A stretch of 64,000 nucleotides of DNA from JBNPEO01 sp050490315. GTDB taxonomy: Bacteria > Actinomycetota > Actinomycetes > Actinomycetales > Micrococcaceae. Both the position numbers and the translations under genes were made by a program. Positions within the stretch are counted from its first letter, which is position 1, and the number at the start of each line of letters is the position of its first letter. The notes beneath the pieces were generated by a model, which was given only the letters and a program-made list of their open reading frames with translations, ran no database searches and was not told the DNA's origin. Positions 16,596 to 24,705 of the stretch are shown here, piece by piece. The DNA is taken from positions 248,001-312,000 of the forward strand of contig NZ_JBNPEO010000002.1 of assembly GCF_050490315.1 (NCBI RefSeq). The letters are read 5' to 3'.

Positions 16596-18137
16596 TTATG
16601 CTGCGGACTCGGCTTGGCGTAGGCTCAGCGCTTGGCCAACGTCATTAGGGGTGGGGGTGGCCCGCTGATCCAAATCAGCGATGGACCAGGCAATGCGCAG
16701 GACCCTGTCGTAGCCGCGGGCCGAGAGAATGCCGCGCTCCAAGGCAGCATCAAGAATTCGTGTGGCATCGCCGGGCAACTTGAACACTCCACGCAGGAGC
16801 GAGCCTGGAACCTGCGCATTGGTCTCATATCCATACGGCGCTAACCGCTCATGCTGGCGGTCCCGCGCTTGTTGCACTCGAGCTGCCACCACTGCACTGC
16901 ATTCGGAGGTCCCTGCTTGGCCAAAGTCAGCCAAGGACAAGCGCTCAACCGGGAGCTGAATGTCTACGCGATCCAAGAGTGGACCAGACATTCGTCCGAA
17001 ATACCTCCTACGGGCCAGCGGGGTGCAGTTGCATTCGAGGCCCTTACCACTGGCCTTTCCACACGGGCAAGGGTTCGCGGCTAGCAGCAGTTGAAAGCGT
17101 GCCGGGTACGCTGCAGCGCCTGCCGCTCGATGGATGACTAGTTCACCGCTTTCAAGGGGCTGACGAAGGGCATCCAGGACCTTACGGTCATATTCGGGCG
17201 CCTCGTCGAGAAAGAGCACACCTCGATGCGCCCGGGACGCAGCACCGGGCCGGGGCAAACCAGAGCCACCGCCAATGATGGCCGCGGAGGTGGCAGTGTG
17301 GTGTGGGTTCTCAAAGGGCGGGCGCCGAATAAGTGCGTTAGTGCGGCTCGGTACTGCCGCGAGTGAATGTATTGCTGTGACCTCCATGGCTGCATCGTCA
17401 TGAAGGTCCGGCAAGATCCCCGGAAGCCTCTCGGCGAGCATTGTTTTTCCGGCACCGGGTGGGCCCATCATCAAAAGGTGATGGGCCCCTGCTGCAGCAA
17501 TCTCCAAGGCCTGCCGCGCTTCGAACTGGCCAGCTACGTCGCTCATGTCTGGAACTACCATCGATCCATCACTGAGGACCTCTTCCTCGGCGTCGCTCTC
17601 TGGTGGCAAGTCCAAAAGTAGATCTTTGGGGTCAGCGCCCATATCCAGGGCCAAGCGTGCCAACGTAGGGTAGCTCAGGACATTCGCACCGGGCACCAGC
17701 GCAGCCTCGTCAGCGTTCGCGTCAGCCACCACTACGTTGGGATGACCGGCCTTCACTGCCGCCATCACTGCTGGCAGAATCCCGCGGACTGGTCGCAGCC
17801 GTCCGTCCAATCCCAGTTCGGCAATAAACACCGTGCCGTCAATGGCGCGGATGTCCCCGGCCGCTCGAAGCGCGGCCATGGTAATTGCGAGATCGAATCC
17901 AGATCCGCGTTTAGGCAGAGACGCTGGGATGAGGTTGACGGTAATTTTGCGTCTGCTCAGGGGAATTCCAGAGTTGTGGGCTGCGGAGCGGATTCGTTCC
18001 CGAGCCTCGTTGAGAGAAGCGTCGGGCAGGCCCAGGACCACGAATTGGGGAAGTGTTTGGCCGATGTCAGCTTCCACCTCAACGAGGTACCCATTCAGAC
18101 CTACGAGCGCTACCGAGAAGGCGCGGCCCAAGGTCAT
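16596..18137 (-). CDS. comM: ComM/YifB-type Mg-chelatase-like AAA+ ATPase
   Basis: ComM is a hexameric helicase that promotes branch migration during integration of transforming DNA. The 513-residue protein has the N-terminal ChlI-like domain (about 1-170), an AAA+ core with Walker A GPPGAGKT (about 225-232) and Walker B LFLDEAPE, and a C-terminal helical domain. Its ATG directly abuts the yraN stop. Together with dprA it forms a competence-related pair; in actinobacteria the genes are conserved even where transformation is not documented. Confidence 0.94.
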   Translation of the reverse strand: MTLGRAFSVALVGLNGYLVEVEADIGQTLPQFVVLGLPDASLNEARERIRSAAHNSGIPLSRRKITVNLIPASLPKRGSGFDLAITMAALRAAGDIRAIDGTVFIAELGLDGRLRPVRGILPAVMAAVKAGHPNVVVADANADEAALVPGANVLSYPTLARLALDMGADPKDLLLDLPPESDAEEEVLSDGSMVVPDMSDVAGQFEARQALEIAAAGAHHLLMMGPPGAGKTMLAERLPGILPDLHDDAAMEVTAIHSLAAVPSRTNALIRRPPFENPHHTATSAAIIGGGSGLPRPGAASRAHRGVLFLDEAPEYDRKVLDALRQPLESGELVIHRAAGAAAYPARFQLLLAANPCPCGKASGKGLECNCTPLARRRYFGRMSGPLLDRVDIQLPVERLSLADFGQAGTSECSAVVAARVQQARDRQHERLAPYGYETNAQVPGSLLRGVFKLPGDATRILDAALERGILSARGYDRVLRIAWSIADLDQRATPTPNDVGQALSLRQAESAA

Positions 18138-18494
18138 CTAGCCCACCCCTTTGAGGTGTTCAATGATGGGGTCCGATTCACCGTCATCCATCACGGCGAT
18201 GGCGTCCAAGCGTCTCAACGGCAGATGGAGCGCATTGGAATGCGCCCATTCCCGTGCCAAGCGGTGCAGCCGTGCCAGCTTGGCGGGTGTGACGGCTTCG
18301 AATGGATGGCCGTAATCCAAGTTGCGGCGGGTCTTGACCTCGGCAATAACCAGGGTGTCCCCGTCCACTGCCACAATGTCGATCTCGCCGGCCGGGCATC
18401 GCCAGTTTTGATCGATGACCCGAATTCCGTGTTGTTCTAGGTAGCTTGCTGCGATCTCTTCGCCGCGTTGCCCCAAAATGTCTTTTGCTCTCAT
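18138..18494 (-). CDS. YraN family endonuclease-fold protein (UPF0102)
   Basis: This 118-residue protein has the restriction-endonuclease-like fold core: E near the start (GEEIAASYLEQHG), then GEIDIVAVDGDTLVIAEVKTR, which supplies the D..ExK metal-binding residues. A GGAGG site precedes the ATG. It is the first gene of the yraN-comM-dprA run and ends exactly where comM begins. The cellular role of YraN is not settled. Confidence 0.9.
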   Translation of the reverse strand: MRAKDILGQRGEEIAASYLEQHGIRVIDQNWRCPAGEIDIVAVDGDTLVIAEVKTRRNLDYGHPFEAVTPAKLARLHRLAREWAHSNALHLPLRRLDAIAVMDDGESDPIIEHLKGVG

Positions 18495-18628
18495 GATGTA
18501 CCTCCGCCATTAGCTTCGCGGGGAAGCCCAGACGGTGGGAGAGCCAAAGTGCGCTATGTGGGTAACTTGGCCAAATCAGTACTTGTGGAGGAGCAGTGTG
18601 TCGGACAACCAGCGGCTGCTTTTAGTTA

Positions 18629-18646
18629 CTGGGTTTAGTTACCCAG
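18629..18646 (-). terminator. Weak stem-loop at the DUF2469 stop
   Basis: CTGGGT and ACCCAG pair around a six-base loop and include the DUF2469 stop codon. The run after it is not T-rich, so termination here is uncertain. The 140-bp gap to yraN also holds its promoter. Confidence 0.35.
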
Positions 18647-18961
18647 ATCGCCGTCCTTAGGAACTTGAAGCTCCTCGTTGCGCGGCAACTCTTCAACGTT
18701 GACGTCTTTAAAGGTGATAACGCGGACGTTTTTTACAAAACGTGCAGACCGGTAAACATCCCACACCCAAGCGTCTTGCAGCGTCAGGTCAAAATACACT
18801 TCGCCATCGGCGCTACGGGCTTGAAGATCAACGTGGTTTGCGAGGTAAAAACGCCGTTCGGTCTCCACTACGTAGCTAAAAAGCCCCACAACATCCCGGT
18901 ATTCGCGGTAGAGCTGAAGCTCCATGTCGGTTTCGTAGTTTTCAAGATCTTCGGCGCTCAT
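18635..18961 (-). CDS. DUF2469 family protein
   Basis: This is a 108-residue actinobacterial protein of unknown function, highly conserved downstream of rnhB. The protein starts MSAEDLENYE and contains ELQLYREYRDVVGLF and the VDLQARSADGEVYFDL stretch typical of the family. I use the ATG at 18961; an upstream in-frame start at 18979 adds six residues. No motif suggests a mechanism. Confidence 0.88.
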   Translation of the reverse strand: MSAEDLENYETDMELQLYREYRDVVGLFSYVVETERRFYLANHVDLQARSADGEVYFDLTLQDAWVWDVYRSARFVKNVRVITFKDVNVEELPRNEELQVPKDGDLGN

Positions 18962-18997
18962 GAATCCATCTTGCCCCACTGGACCGGGCTGTGCATC

Positions 18998-19696
18998 TCA
19001 GAGCAAACGCCAAGTCTTCCGGTGGTAGTCAGTAGCACCGTGTTCGCGGATGGCATCCCGGTGTGCAGCCGTCCCATAGCCCTTGTTTCCTTCCCAACCA
19101 TAAGCTGGCAATTCTCCATGCAATTGTGCCATTAGCCCGTCTCGCTCTACCTTGGCAAGGACGCTAGCCGCCGCCACACTCAGGCACGTCATGTCAGCTT
19201 TCACCAGTGTGTGAACGGGTGCCGTGACAGCGCCTAGTTCGGCCCAAAGATCAGCATCGTTCGGCGCGGGGTCAATGCTAAAGAGCGTTGTTTCTGGTGT
19301 GCTGAACCAATCGTGGCTGCCGTCGAGTAGGACGACGTCCGGCACCACTAGATCCCCGCTGAGTCTGCGCAGTGCACGCATTCCGGACAGTCGAAGTGCA
19401 GGAACAATGCCTAGTCGGTCTATTTCAGCAGCGCTTGCATGGCCCACCGCTGAACCCACAGCCCAGTCATTAATTTCGGCTACTAGCGATTCACGCCGGA
19501 CCGCAGAAAGAAGTTTGCTGTCCCGGACCTCGGCCAGAAGCTCAGGCGGATTATGCAGATCAATAACCACAATTCCTACACTGACCGGTCCGGCCAACGC
19601 GCCTCGTCCCACCTCATCCACTGCAGCCAAGTAGCGGACGTTATCGGTTCGCAGCGAGAGTTCGTGGACCAATGTTGGCGCCACACCTCGAGCCAT
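18998..19696 (-). CDS. rnhB: Ribonuclease HII
   Basis: RNase HII cuts RNA in RNA-DNA hybrids, including single ribonucleotides in DNA. The 232-residue protein shows the catalytic acidic residues in AAVDEVGRGALAGPV (Asp-Glu), DSK and the later KADMTCLSVAAASVLAKVERD region. Its ATG abuts the stop of the upstream signal peptidase gene. It belongs to the rplS-lepB-lepB-rnhB-DUF2469 run. Confidence 0.94.
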   Translation of the reverse strand: MARGVAPTLVHELSLRTDNVRYLAAVDEVGRGALAGPVSVGIVVIDLHNPPELLAEVRDSKLLSAVRRESLVAEINDWAVGSAVGHASAAEIDRLGIVPALRLSGMRALRRLSGDLVVPDVVLLDGSHDWFSTPETTLFSIDPAPNDADLWAELGAVTAPVHTLVKADMTCLSVAAASVLAKVERDGLMAQLHGELPAYGWEGNKGYGTAAHRDAIREHGATDYHRKTWRLL

Positions 19697-20479
19697 CTAC
19701 TGGCCCGAGGAAGTCAAGGGGGCGGCTGCGCTCTGCGGTTTGGCAGCCGGTACGTCACGGAAAACTTCCGAGTAGTTGTCTAGGACCCGAATCCTGTTCA
19801 AAGGCCAAGCGATCACTGTTGCTTTACCTTCAACGTCGCTCAGGTCAACAAAACCGGCACCGTCGCCGTTTTGGTGCGCCCGGGAATCAGCCGAGTGGTT
19901 GCGGTTATCTCCCATCACCCATACCTTCCCGGCCGGAACAGTGATGTCAAAGGGTTGAACCGTGGGGACTTCGTTTTGGTTGACGTATTTCTCGTCAAGA
20001 GGCGCACCATTGATAGTCAGTTTTTGATCTGCGTTGCAGCAAATCACGTGATCGCCGGGTAACCCGATAACGCGCTTAACAAGGTGTTGCTGCGTATTGT
20101 CCGGCATCAAGCCAATAAAGGTCAGGCCGTCCTGAACCCACGTGAAGGGGCCTGTTGGTTTTTCGGCTGCTGCTGGCAGCCACCCTTTGGTGTCTTTAAA
20201 AACGACGACGTCACCGCGTTCAAGGGCGAAGGGCCGTGGCACCAGGAGGTTCACGAAGATCCGGTCCTGAACATCAAGGGTGTTCATCATGGATTCGGAG
20301 GGGATAAAAAATGCCCGAAACAAAAAGGTTTTGATCAAAAAGGACAGCAGGACCGCTATGACCACGATGGTGCCGATTTCCTTGAGCCACGCAAGCACGG
20401 GATGCAAAGGCTTTTTGACCTTAGCGGCAGGCTCCACGGTGGGTTCCTCTGCTGCAGGTTCCTCGATGTTCTGAGGCAT
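19697..20479 (-). CDS. lepB: Signal peptidase I (copy 1)
   Basis: This membrane serine protease cleaves signal peptides from exported proteins. The 260-residue protein has a cytoplasmic N-terminal tail (about 1-30), one membrane helix (about 33-52), the nucleophile Ser in IPSESM, the general base Lys in VKRVIGLPGD, and GDNRNHSADSR near the end. It overlaps the second copy by one base (TAATG), so the two are coupled. Tandem signal peptidases are common in this bacterial group. Confidence 0.94.
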   Translation of the reverse strand: MPQNIEEPAAEEPTVEPAAKVKKPLHPVLAWLKEIGTIVVIAVLLSFLIKTFLFRAFFIPSESMMNTLDVQDRIFVNLLVPRPFALERGDVVVFKDTKGWLPAAAEKPTGPFTWVQDGLTFIGLMPDNTQQHLVKRVIGLPGDHVICCNADQKLTINGAPLDEKYVNQNEVPTVQPFDITVPAGKVWVMGDNRNHSADSRAHQNGDGAGFVDLSDVEGKATVIAWPLNRIRVLDNYSEVFRDVPAAKPQSAAAPLTSSGQ

Positions 20480-21156
20480 TAGTGTCCGTCCTTTGTTGTT
20501 GCGTCCGCTGACTGTGTCCGGGGCAATGTAGTCAATCTATCAAGGGGCCAAATGATGGATATAGGCCGGCCAATGACCCTGGATTCTGGCACCATTCCAC
20601 CACCGGGAGCTCCAAGAAGGCTGCGTGAGTCAGCTGATACGGACCGGTGGTCCCCCATCAGCCAGAGCCGGTTCGCTGGCACGATGACGTTGAATTTTTC
20701 TCTACTGGGCTGATCGCTGGGATAAAGGTATGGCTCGTCTAGCGGTACTGAGTTGACGGTGATTTTTCCTGCGTTGTTGCAGCAAATCACGTGGTCTCCC
20801 GGCAAGCCAATGACCCTTTTGACGTAGACAGTATCGCTGCCTGAAACACCCAGCCACTGGCCCAGCGAGGAGAAAGCGTCGCTAAGTTGTCCGCGTCCAC
20901 TGTTCAACGGAGCAAAGGAGCCCCGCCCGTCGAAAACCACCACGTCTTGGCGTTGAATTCCTTGAGAAGCGAAATCCACGCGTGAGACCAACATGCGGTC
21001 TCCGCTATCGAGTAAGGGCTCCATGGAGGCCGAGGGGATGTAATAGACGTCCACCCAGAGTGTGCGGACCAGCGCGCTGATCAGAATGGCAAGAACAATT
21101 CCGAGAGCAAAAAAACGCCAGCCCAGTTGTCTGGGCTGGCGTTCTTTGCTGTTCAT
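20479..21156 (-). CDS. lepB: Signal peptidase I (copy 2), with a terminator inside its 5' end
   Basis: This is a second type I signal peptidase of 225 residues with a short N-terminal tail, a membrane helix (about 14-32), the nucleophile in IPSASM, the catalytic Lys in VKRVIGLPGD and GDHRSVSADSR. The ATG at 21156 has AAGGA seven bases upstream and is the only sensible start. Codons 5-16 (ERQPRQLGWRFF) are encoded by a perfect 13-bp hairpin followed by a run of seven T, that is, an intrinsic terminator inside the gene. Translation may therefore be needed for transcription to continue into both lepB genes and rnhB. Confidence 0.92.
   Translation of the reverse strand: MNSKERQPRQLGWRFFALGIVLAILISALVRTLWVDVYYIPSASMEPLLDSGDRMLVSRVDFASQGIQRQDVVVFDGRGSFAPLNSGRGQLSDAFSSLGQWLGVSGSDTVYVKRVIGLPGDHVICCNNAGKITVNSVPLDEPYLYPSDQPSREKFNVIVPANRLWLMGDHRSVSADSRSLLGAPGGGMVPESRVIGRPISIIWPLDRLTTLPRTQSADATTKDGH
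21109..21143 (-). terminator. Intrinsic terminator overlapping the lepB (copy 2) start
   Basis: On the reverse strand AACGCCAGCCCAG pairs perfectly with CTGGGCTGGCGTT around an ACAA loop, and the T-run (seven T) follows at once. The hairpin begins 13 bases after the A of the start codon. It is the only good terminator after rplS, yet it lies in coding sequence. Confidence 0.8.
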
Positions 21157-21211
21157 TCAACGTTCCTTGCTGTGCTGGAGCCGCAGGCGCCTCCAAGGCA
21201 ATGGGCCGCAT

Positions 21212-21242
21212 CCTGAACGGGCTACCCGGCCATTGGCCGGGT
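21212..21242 (-). other. Stem-loop just after rplS
   Basis: ACCCGGCCA and GGCCGGGT form a short GC-rich hairpin directly after the rplS stop, without a T-run. It may protect the rplS 3' end or work with the terminator in lepB. Confidence 0.5.
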
Positions 21243-21247
21243 TTGCC

Positions 21248-21607
21248 TTACTTGCCGGTGCTGAAGTCGCGCTTTTCCTTGATCTTCGCAGCCTTACCGC
21301 GCAGTGCACGCATGTAGTAAAGCTTGGCGCGACGCACGTCACCCTTGGAGACGAGCTCGATCTTCTCGATGATCGGGGAGTGTACCGGGAAGGTACGCTC
21401 TACGCCGACACCGAAGGAAACCTTGCGGACGGTGAAGGTTTCACGAACGCCGTCGCCCTGGCGGCCAAGGACGAAGCCCTGGAATACCTGAACACGAGAG
21501 TTCTTACCTTCGATGATGTTCACGTGCACCTTGATGGTGTCACCCGCGCGGAACTCGGGAACATCATTACGCAGCGATGCTGCATCTACGCTATCGAGGA
21601 TATGCAT
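21248..21607 (-). CDS. rplS: 50S ribosomal protein L19
   Basis: L19 sits at the interface of the 30S and 50S subunits. The 119-residue protein starts MHILDSVDAASLRNDVPEF and has the family motifs FRAGDTIKVHV and RRAKLYYMRALRGKAAKI. I use the ATG at 21607, preceded by AGGAG at seven bases; an ATG at 21631 would add eight residues. It follows trmD on the reverse strand with a 220-bp leader that contains two hairpins, so rplS probably has its own promoter or leader control. Confidence 0.96.
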   Translation of the reverse strand: MHILDSVDAASLRNDVPEFRAGDTIKVHVNIIEGKNSRVQVFQGFVLGRQGDGVRETFTVRKVSFGVGVERTFPVHSPIIEKIELVSKGDVRRAKLYYMRALRGKAAKIKEKRDFSTGK

Positions 21608-21827
21608 TAATCCACTCCTGGTGAACGCCACAGGTCATTCACTTTGGGTCACGGCAATGAAGCCTGCATATGTGCAAGAATTCATTACCGAAAATCATGT
21701 TTGCCAATCGTTTCACTGCTTGAAACGAATGGGGCATCTCACTGTTGGCCGCACTCCCCCCGTGGCAGGTGGGGGCCCAGTAGACACAAGGACTAATTCT
21801 GCCATATTGCGGGCAGACAGGCGAATC
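21608..21827 (-). promoter_or_regulatory. Leader region of rplS
   Basis: This 220-bp gap between trmD and rplS contains a perfect 8-bp stem (TCGTTTCA/TGAAACGA, 21708-21728) and a run of C (CCCCC near 21772) that can pair with a G-run near 21757-21780. These are candidate parts of a ribosomal-protein leader or of a processing site. I do not recognise a described L19 leader. Confidence 0.35.
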
Positions 21828-22628
21828 TTAGCGCTGCGGTCCAAACTCACCAGTGCGCAATTTACCGTCGACGACGGCGTACCCTAGTGCCCCTAAAGCC
21901 TCACGATCAGCTCGTGGCAAGTTTGCGGCGTCGAACGTTTCCATCAGGTCCGGGCGGCGCTCCGCCGTCCTGGAGTACTGCTGGTGACGGCGCCACTGAG
22001 CAACCTTGCCGTGATTGCCGCTCAAGAGAATGGCCGGAACCTCACGTTCACGCCACTGTGCCGGTTTGGTATATACGGGATACTCGAGCAATCCGTCCGA
22101 ATGCGATTCCTCCACGAGGGACTCCGGATTACCTACAACTCCGGGCAAAAGCCGGCCGATAGCCTCAACCATAGCCAGTACAGCTACTTCACCGCCGTTA
22201 AGGACGTAGTCCCCCAAGCTCACTGGACGCACATCGTAGTGGTCTGCTGCCCATTCAATAACTCGTTCGTCAATGCCCTCGTAACGCCCGCAGGCAAACA
22301 CAAGGTGCTCCTCCTCAGCGAGTTCGTAAGCCATGGCCTGGTTGAAACGTGCACCAGCTGGGGAGGGAACAATAAGGACCGGCTTCCCTGCAGCACTTTC
22401 GGGCTGGAGCACTGACTCGAGGGCAAGAGCCCAAGGCTCAGCCTTCATCACCATTCCGGCGCCGCCACCATAGGGGGTGTCGTCAACACTGCGGTGTTTG
22501 TCAGTGGTGAAGCTGCGCAGATCGTGGACGGCAAGTTCCAGCGTCCCCTCTTGGCGCGCTTTACCTAAAAGAGAGAGCTCAAGCGGTGCAAGATACTCGG
22601 GGAAAATGCTAAAGACGTCTATGCGCAT
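21828..22628 (-). CDS. trmD: tRNA (guanine-N1)-methyltransferase
   Basis: TrmD methylates G37 of tRNAs using S-adenosylmethionine and prevents frameshifting. The 266-residue protein has the SPOUT trefoil-knot region with the motifs VDDTPYGGGAGMVMK, CGRYEGIDERV and SLGDYVLNGGEVA. It abuts the rimM stop. The order rpsP-khpA-rimM-trmD-rplS is the standard actinobacterial one. Confidence 0.96.
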   Translation of the reverse strand: MRIDVFSIFPEYLAPLELSLLGKARQEGTLELAVHDLRSFTTDKHRSVDDTPYGGGAGMVMKAEPWALALESVLQPESAAGKPVLIVPSPAGARFNQAMAYELAEEEHLVFACGRYEGIDERVIEWAADHYDVRPVSLGDYVLNGGEVAVLAMVEAIGRLLPGVVGNPESLVEESHSDGLLEYPVYTKPAQWREREVPAILLSGNHGKVAQWRRHQQYSRTAERRPDLMETFDAANLPRADREALGALGYAVVDGKLRTGEFGPQR

Positions 22629-23153
22629 TTATTCGCCTTCGCGGTTTAGTTCAAACAATCCATCCGGCGGAGTGAGCAGAACAAAACCATCCGCCACGTT
22701 GACCTCAGGCACAATCTGTTCAACAAACGGGACTAACACTTCCTCACCGGCAGGCGTTTCGATGGTCAGCAAGTCTTGGGCCGGCAGGGTAGTTAGCGCT
22801 TTGACAGTGCCGACTTTCTCATTGCCAACACGGGCCTCGAGTCCTACGAGTTCGTGCTCATACCAAGCGTCAGAATCGTCGCCATCTTCGGCGAGCTCCT
22901 CGGTTTCGATGAACAATTTGGCACCGCGGAGAGTCTCGGCTTGGTTGCGGTCAACGATCTCGTCGAAGGCCAGCAACAGGATGTCCTTATTCCAGCGGGC
23001 ACTAAAAACGGTGAGGGGGCCCAAGTTGCTGGGCTCCACAATGAACTCGGTCTCGGGGACAAACCGGTCCCCGGGGGCGTCGGTGAGTACTTGGACGGTG
23101 ACTTCCCCACGAATTCCGTGGGGCTTTCCGATTCGAGCTACCTGTAGCTTCAT
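22629..23153 (-). CDS. rimM: Ribosome maturation factor RimM
   Basis: RimM assists 16S rRNA processing and 30S head assembly. The 174-residue protein has an N-terminal beta-barrel domain (ARIGKPHGIRGEV at about 6-18) and a C-terminal PRC-barrel domain (AWYEHELVGLEARV onward, ending near FELNREGE). GAGGAAAC precedes the ATG. It is the first gene after a strong hairpin downstream of khpA and abuts trmD. Confidence 0.94.
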   Translation of the reverse strand: MKLQVARIGKPHGIRGEVTVQVLTDAPGDRFVPETEFIVEPSNLGPLTVFSARWNKDILLLAFDEIVDRNQAETLRGAKLFIETEELAEDGDDSDAWYEHELVGLEARVGNEKVGTVKALTTLPAQDLLTIETPAGEEVLVPFVEQIVPEVNVADGFVLLTPPDGLFELNREGE

Positions 23154-23209
23154 TGTTTCCTCTACGTCAAAAAATTGTTGGCCGTACTAAATGCTTTGCG
23201 GCTCTAAAG

Positions 23210-23251
23210 CAGTCCGGCCCCTCCACCATATTCGGTGGAGGGGCCGGACTG
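23210..23251 (-). terminator. Hairpin between khpA and rimM
   Basis: A perfect 18-bp stem (23210-23227 with 23234-23251) with a six-base loop is followed on the reverse strand by only CTTTAG. It lies inside a conserved operon, 31 bp after khpA and 57 bp before rimM. It probably attenuates or processes the transcript rather than ending it fully. Confidence 0.7.
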
Positions 23252-23282
23252 AAGCCAGTTCAAAACTGTGCGTAGCGTCTAG

Positions 23283-23525
23283 CTAGCGACGACGGTCAGT
23301 ATCAACCACGTCTACACGGACTTGCTCGCCATTAGCCAGGGCATTAACCACCGTGCGCAATGCGCGTGCGGTGCGTCCTTGACGGCCAATAACACGGCCA
23401 AGATCCTCTTGGTCAACGCGCACCTCAAGGGTTTCCCCGCGGCGGTTGTTTTTGGCGGAAACTTTGACATCCTCGGGAGAGTCAACGATTCCGCGCACCA
23501 AGTGCTCGAGCGCTTCTGCCAGCAA
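23283..23525 (-). CDS. khpA: KH-domain RNA-binding protein KhpA
   Basis: This small RNA-binding protein of 80 residues carries one KH domain with the GxxG loop in GRVIGRQGRTARALR (about 44-58). It is part of the conserved rpsP-khpA pair and is thought to act with KhpB on mRNA and sRNA. The start is TTG at 23525, one base after the rpsP stop, and gives MLAEALEHLVRGIVD as in relatives; longer in-frame starts would overlap rpsP. Confidence 0.92.
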   Translation of the reverse strand: MLAEALEHLVRGIVDSPEDVKVSAKNNRRGETLEVRVDQEDLGRVIGRQGRTARALRTVVNALANGEQVRVDVVDTDRRR

Positions 23526-23526
23526 T

Positions 23527-23949
23527 TTACTCAGCCTCGGTGGTCTCTGCCTCGGCGGCGGGAGCCTCTTCAGCTTCTTCAGCCTTCTTTGCCTTCGGGG
23601 TGATGGCTTCCGGAATGATGACGGAACCCTTCTCCGGAGCAACGAATGCTTCCTTGGCAGCCTTGGTCTTCAAGGTGCCTTCCTGGCCGGGCAAGCCCTT
23701 GAACTTCTGCCAGTCACCGGTGATCTTGAGGATCGCAGCAACCTGCTCGGTGGGCTGTGCGCCCACAGAAAGCCAGTACTGTGCACGCTCGGAGCTAACC
23801 TCGATGAACGAGGGCTCTTCGGTGGGGTGGTACTTACCGATTTCTTCAATGGCACGGCCGTCGCGCTTGGCGCGGGAGTCCATTACAACAATGCGGTAGT
23901 ACGGTGCGCGCATCTTACCGAAGCGCTTAAGGCGAATCTTTACGGCCAC
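23527..23949 (-). CDS. rpsP: 30S ribosomal protein S16
   Basis: S16 is an early-assembly protein of the 30S subunit. The 140-residue protein starts with GTG (VAVKIRLKRFGKMRAPYYRIV) and keeps the SRAKRDGRAIEEIGKYHP motif. It has an acidic Ala/Glu-rich C-terminal tail (about residues 110-140), typical of actinobacteria and longer than in E. coli (82 residues). AGGAG precedes the GTG by about 11 bases. It leads the rpsP-khpA-rimM-trmD operon. Confidence 0.95.
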   Translation of the reverse strand: MAVKIRLKRFGKMRAPYYRIVVMDSRAKRDGRAIEEIGKYHPTEEPSFIEVSSERAQYWLSVGAQPTEQVAAILKITGDWQKFKGLPGQEGTLKTKAAKEAFVAPEKGSVIIPEAITPKAKKAEEAEEAPAAEAETTEAE

Positions 23950-24081
23950 TTTTGTGGTCACTCCTGTTTCTGAAACGGGGTGAATCCGCGGTTCTGCACC
24001 CGTGGGGCGGGCCATACTTGCGGTTTCGGAAGGACAAGACATCACGCAGAGAGAGGGGCCGCGCGCATCGAGTACCTGTCC

Positions 24082-24115
24082 ATTATGCCAGAGCCTCGAC
24101 TATTTTGCGAAAGGT
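24082..24115 (-). promoter_or_regulatory. Probable promoter of rpsP
   Basis: On the reverse strand CATAAT (24082-24087) is a good -10 match; the -35 region 17 bases upstream (TCGCAA) is weak. It lies 133 bp before the rpsP start and is the best promoter match in the gap. Confidence 0.4.
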
Positions 24116-24151
24116 CCCCTAGCCGGCGCGTTTTGGGTGGGACGGAAGGTT

Positions 24152-24658
24152 CTAAACAGCAAAAACGTACAGCTGGGTGCGGCTGGCTTCGTCTACTTCT
24201 GCAGCAAGCTTGGCCAGAGCACGCACATGGCCGGCGGCAGCGGCGGCGTCGAACGGCATGTCCTCTTGCCCAGCCCACGTGGTGGACACTTCTTCGAGGA
24301 CGTCGCCTTCGCCTTCACTCTCATAGCTCAAGAGTTCAGCCAGGACGCGCACCATTGGCGCGGGGACGGCGAGCAAGGAGTCAGAGTCCACGTCAACCAT
24401 GGAGAGTTCAAAGTCTGCTCCCCCAGCGTGTACTGCCGCGCCGGCTACGTCTCCGAGTTGTTCGATCTCATAGTCGGAGATGTTGGGGATGCGGACAGCC
24501 CCGGCGTAGGAGGCAACGAGCGCCGCGCCATTACTGGCAGCTTCGAGGGCTTTTGCATGTTTGAGTGCTGCGTCGTGAGTGGCTACAAATACTTCAGTGA
24601 AGCTGGTGATTTCCGGCACGATGACCTCGCTGTAGTGCTGCTCAATGGGACTAGGCAT
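24152..24658 (-). CDS. Hypothetical protein
   Basis: This is a 168-residue, acidic, mostly soluble protein I do not recognise. It is rich in Ala, Glu and Asp and has no signal peptide, membrane segment or obvious catalytic motif. The middle reads YAGAVRIPNISDYEIEQL and the C-terminus is helical (AAAAAGHVRALAKLAAEVDEAS). It lies between the VOC protein gene and rpsP on the same strand. Codon use is like its neighbours, so it is likely a real gene. Confidence 0.7.
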   Translation of the reverse strand: MPSPIEQHYSEVIVPEITSFTEVFVATHDAALKHAKALEAASNGAALVASYAGAVRIPNISDYEIEQLGDVAGAAVHAGGADFELSMVDVDSDSLLAVPAPMVRVLAELLSYESEGEGDVLEEVSTTWAGQEDMPFDAAAAAGHVRALAKLAAEVDEASRTQLYVFAV

Positions 24659-24705
24659 CCGCTTTCACGGTGCCAGCTTCAGCCTAGCCCAGCGTGCCTC
24701 CAGAT

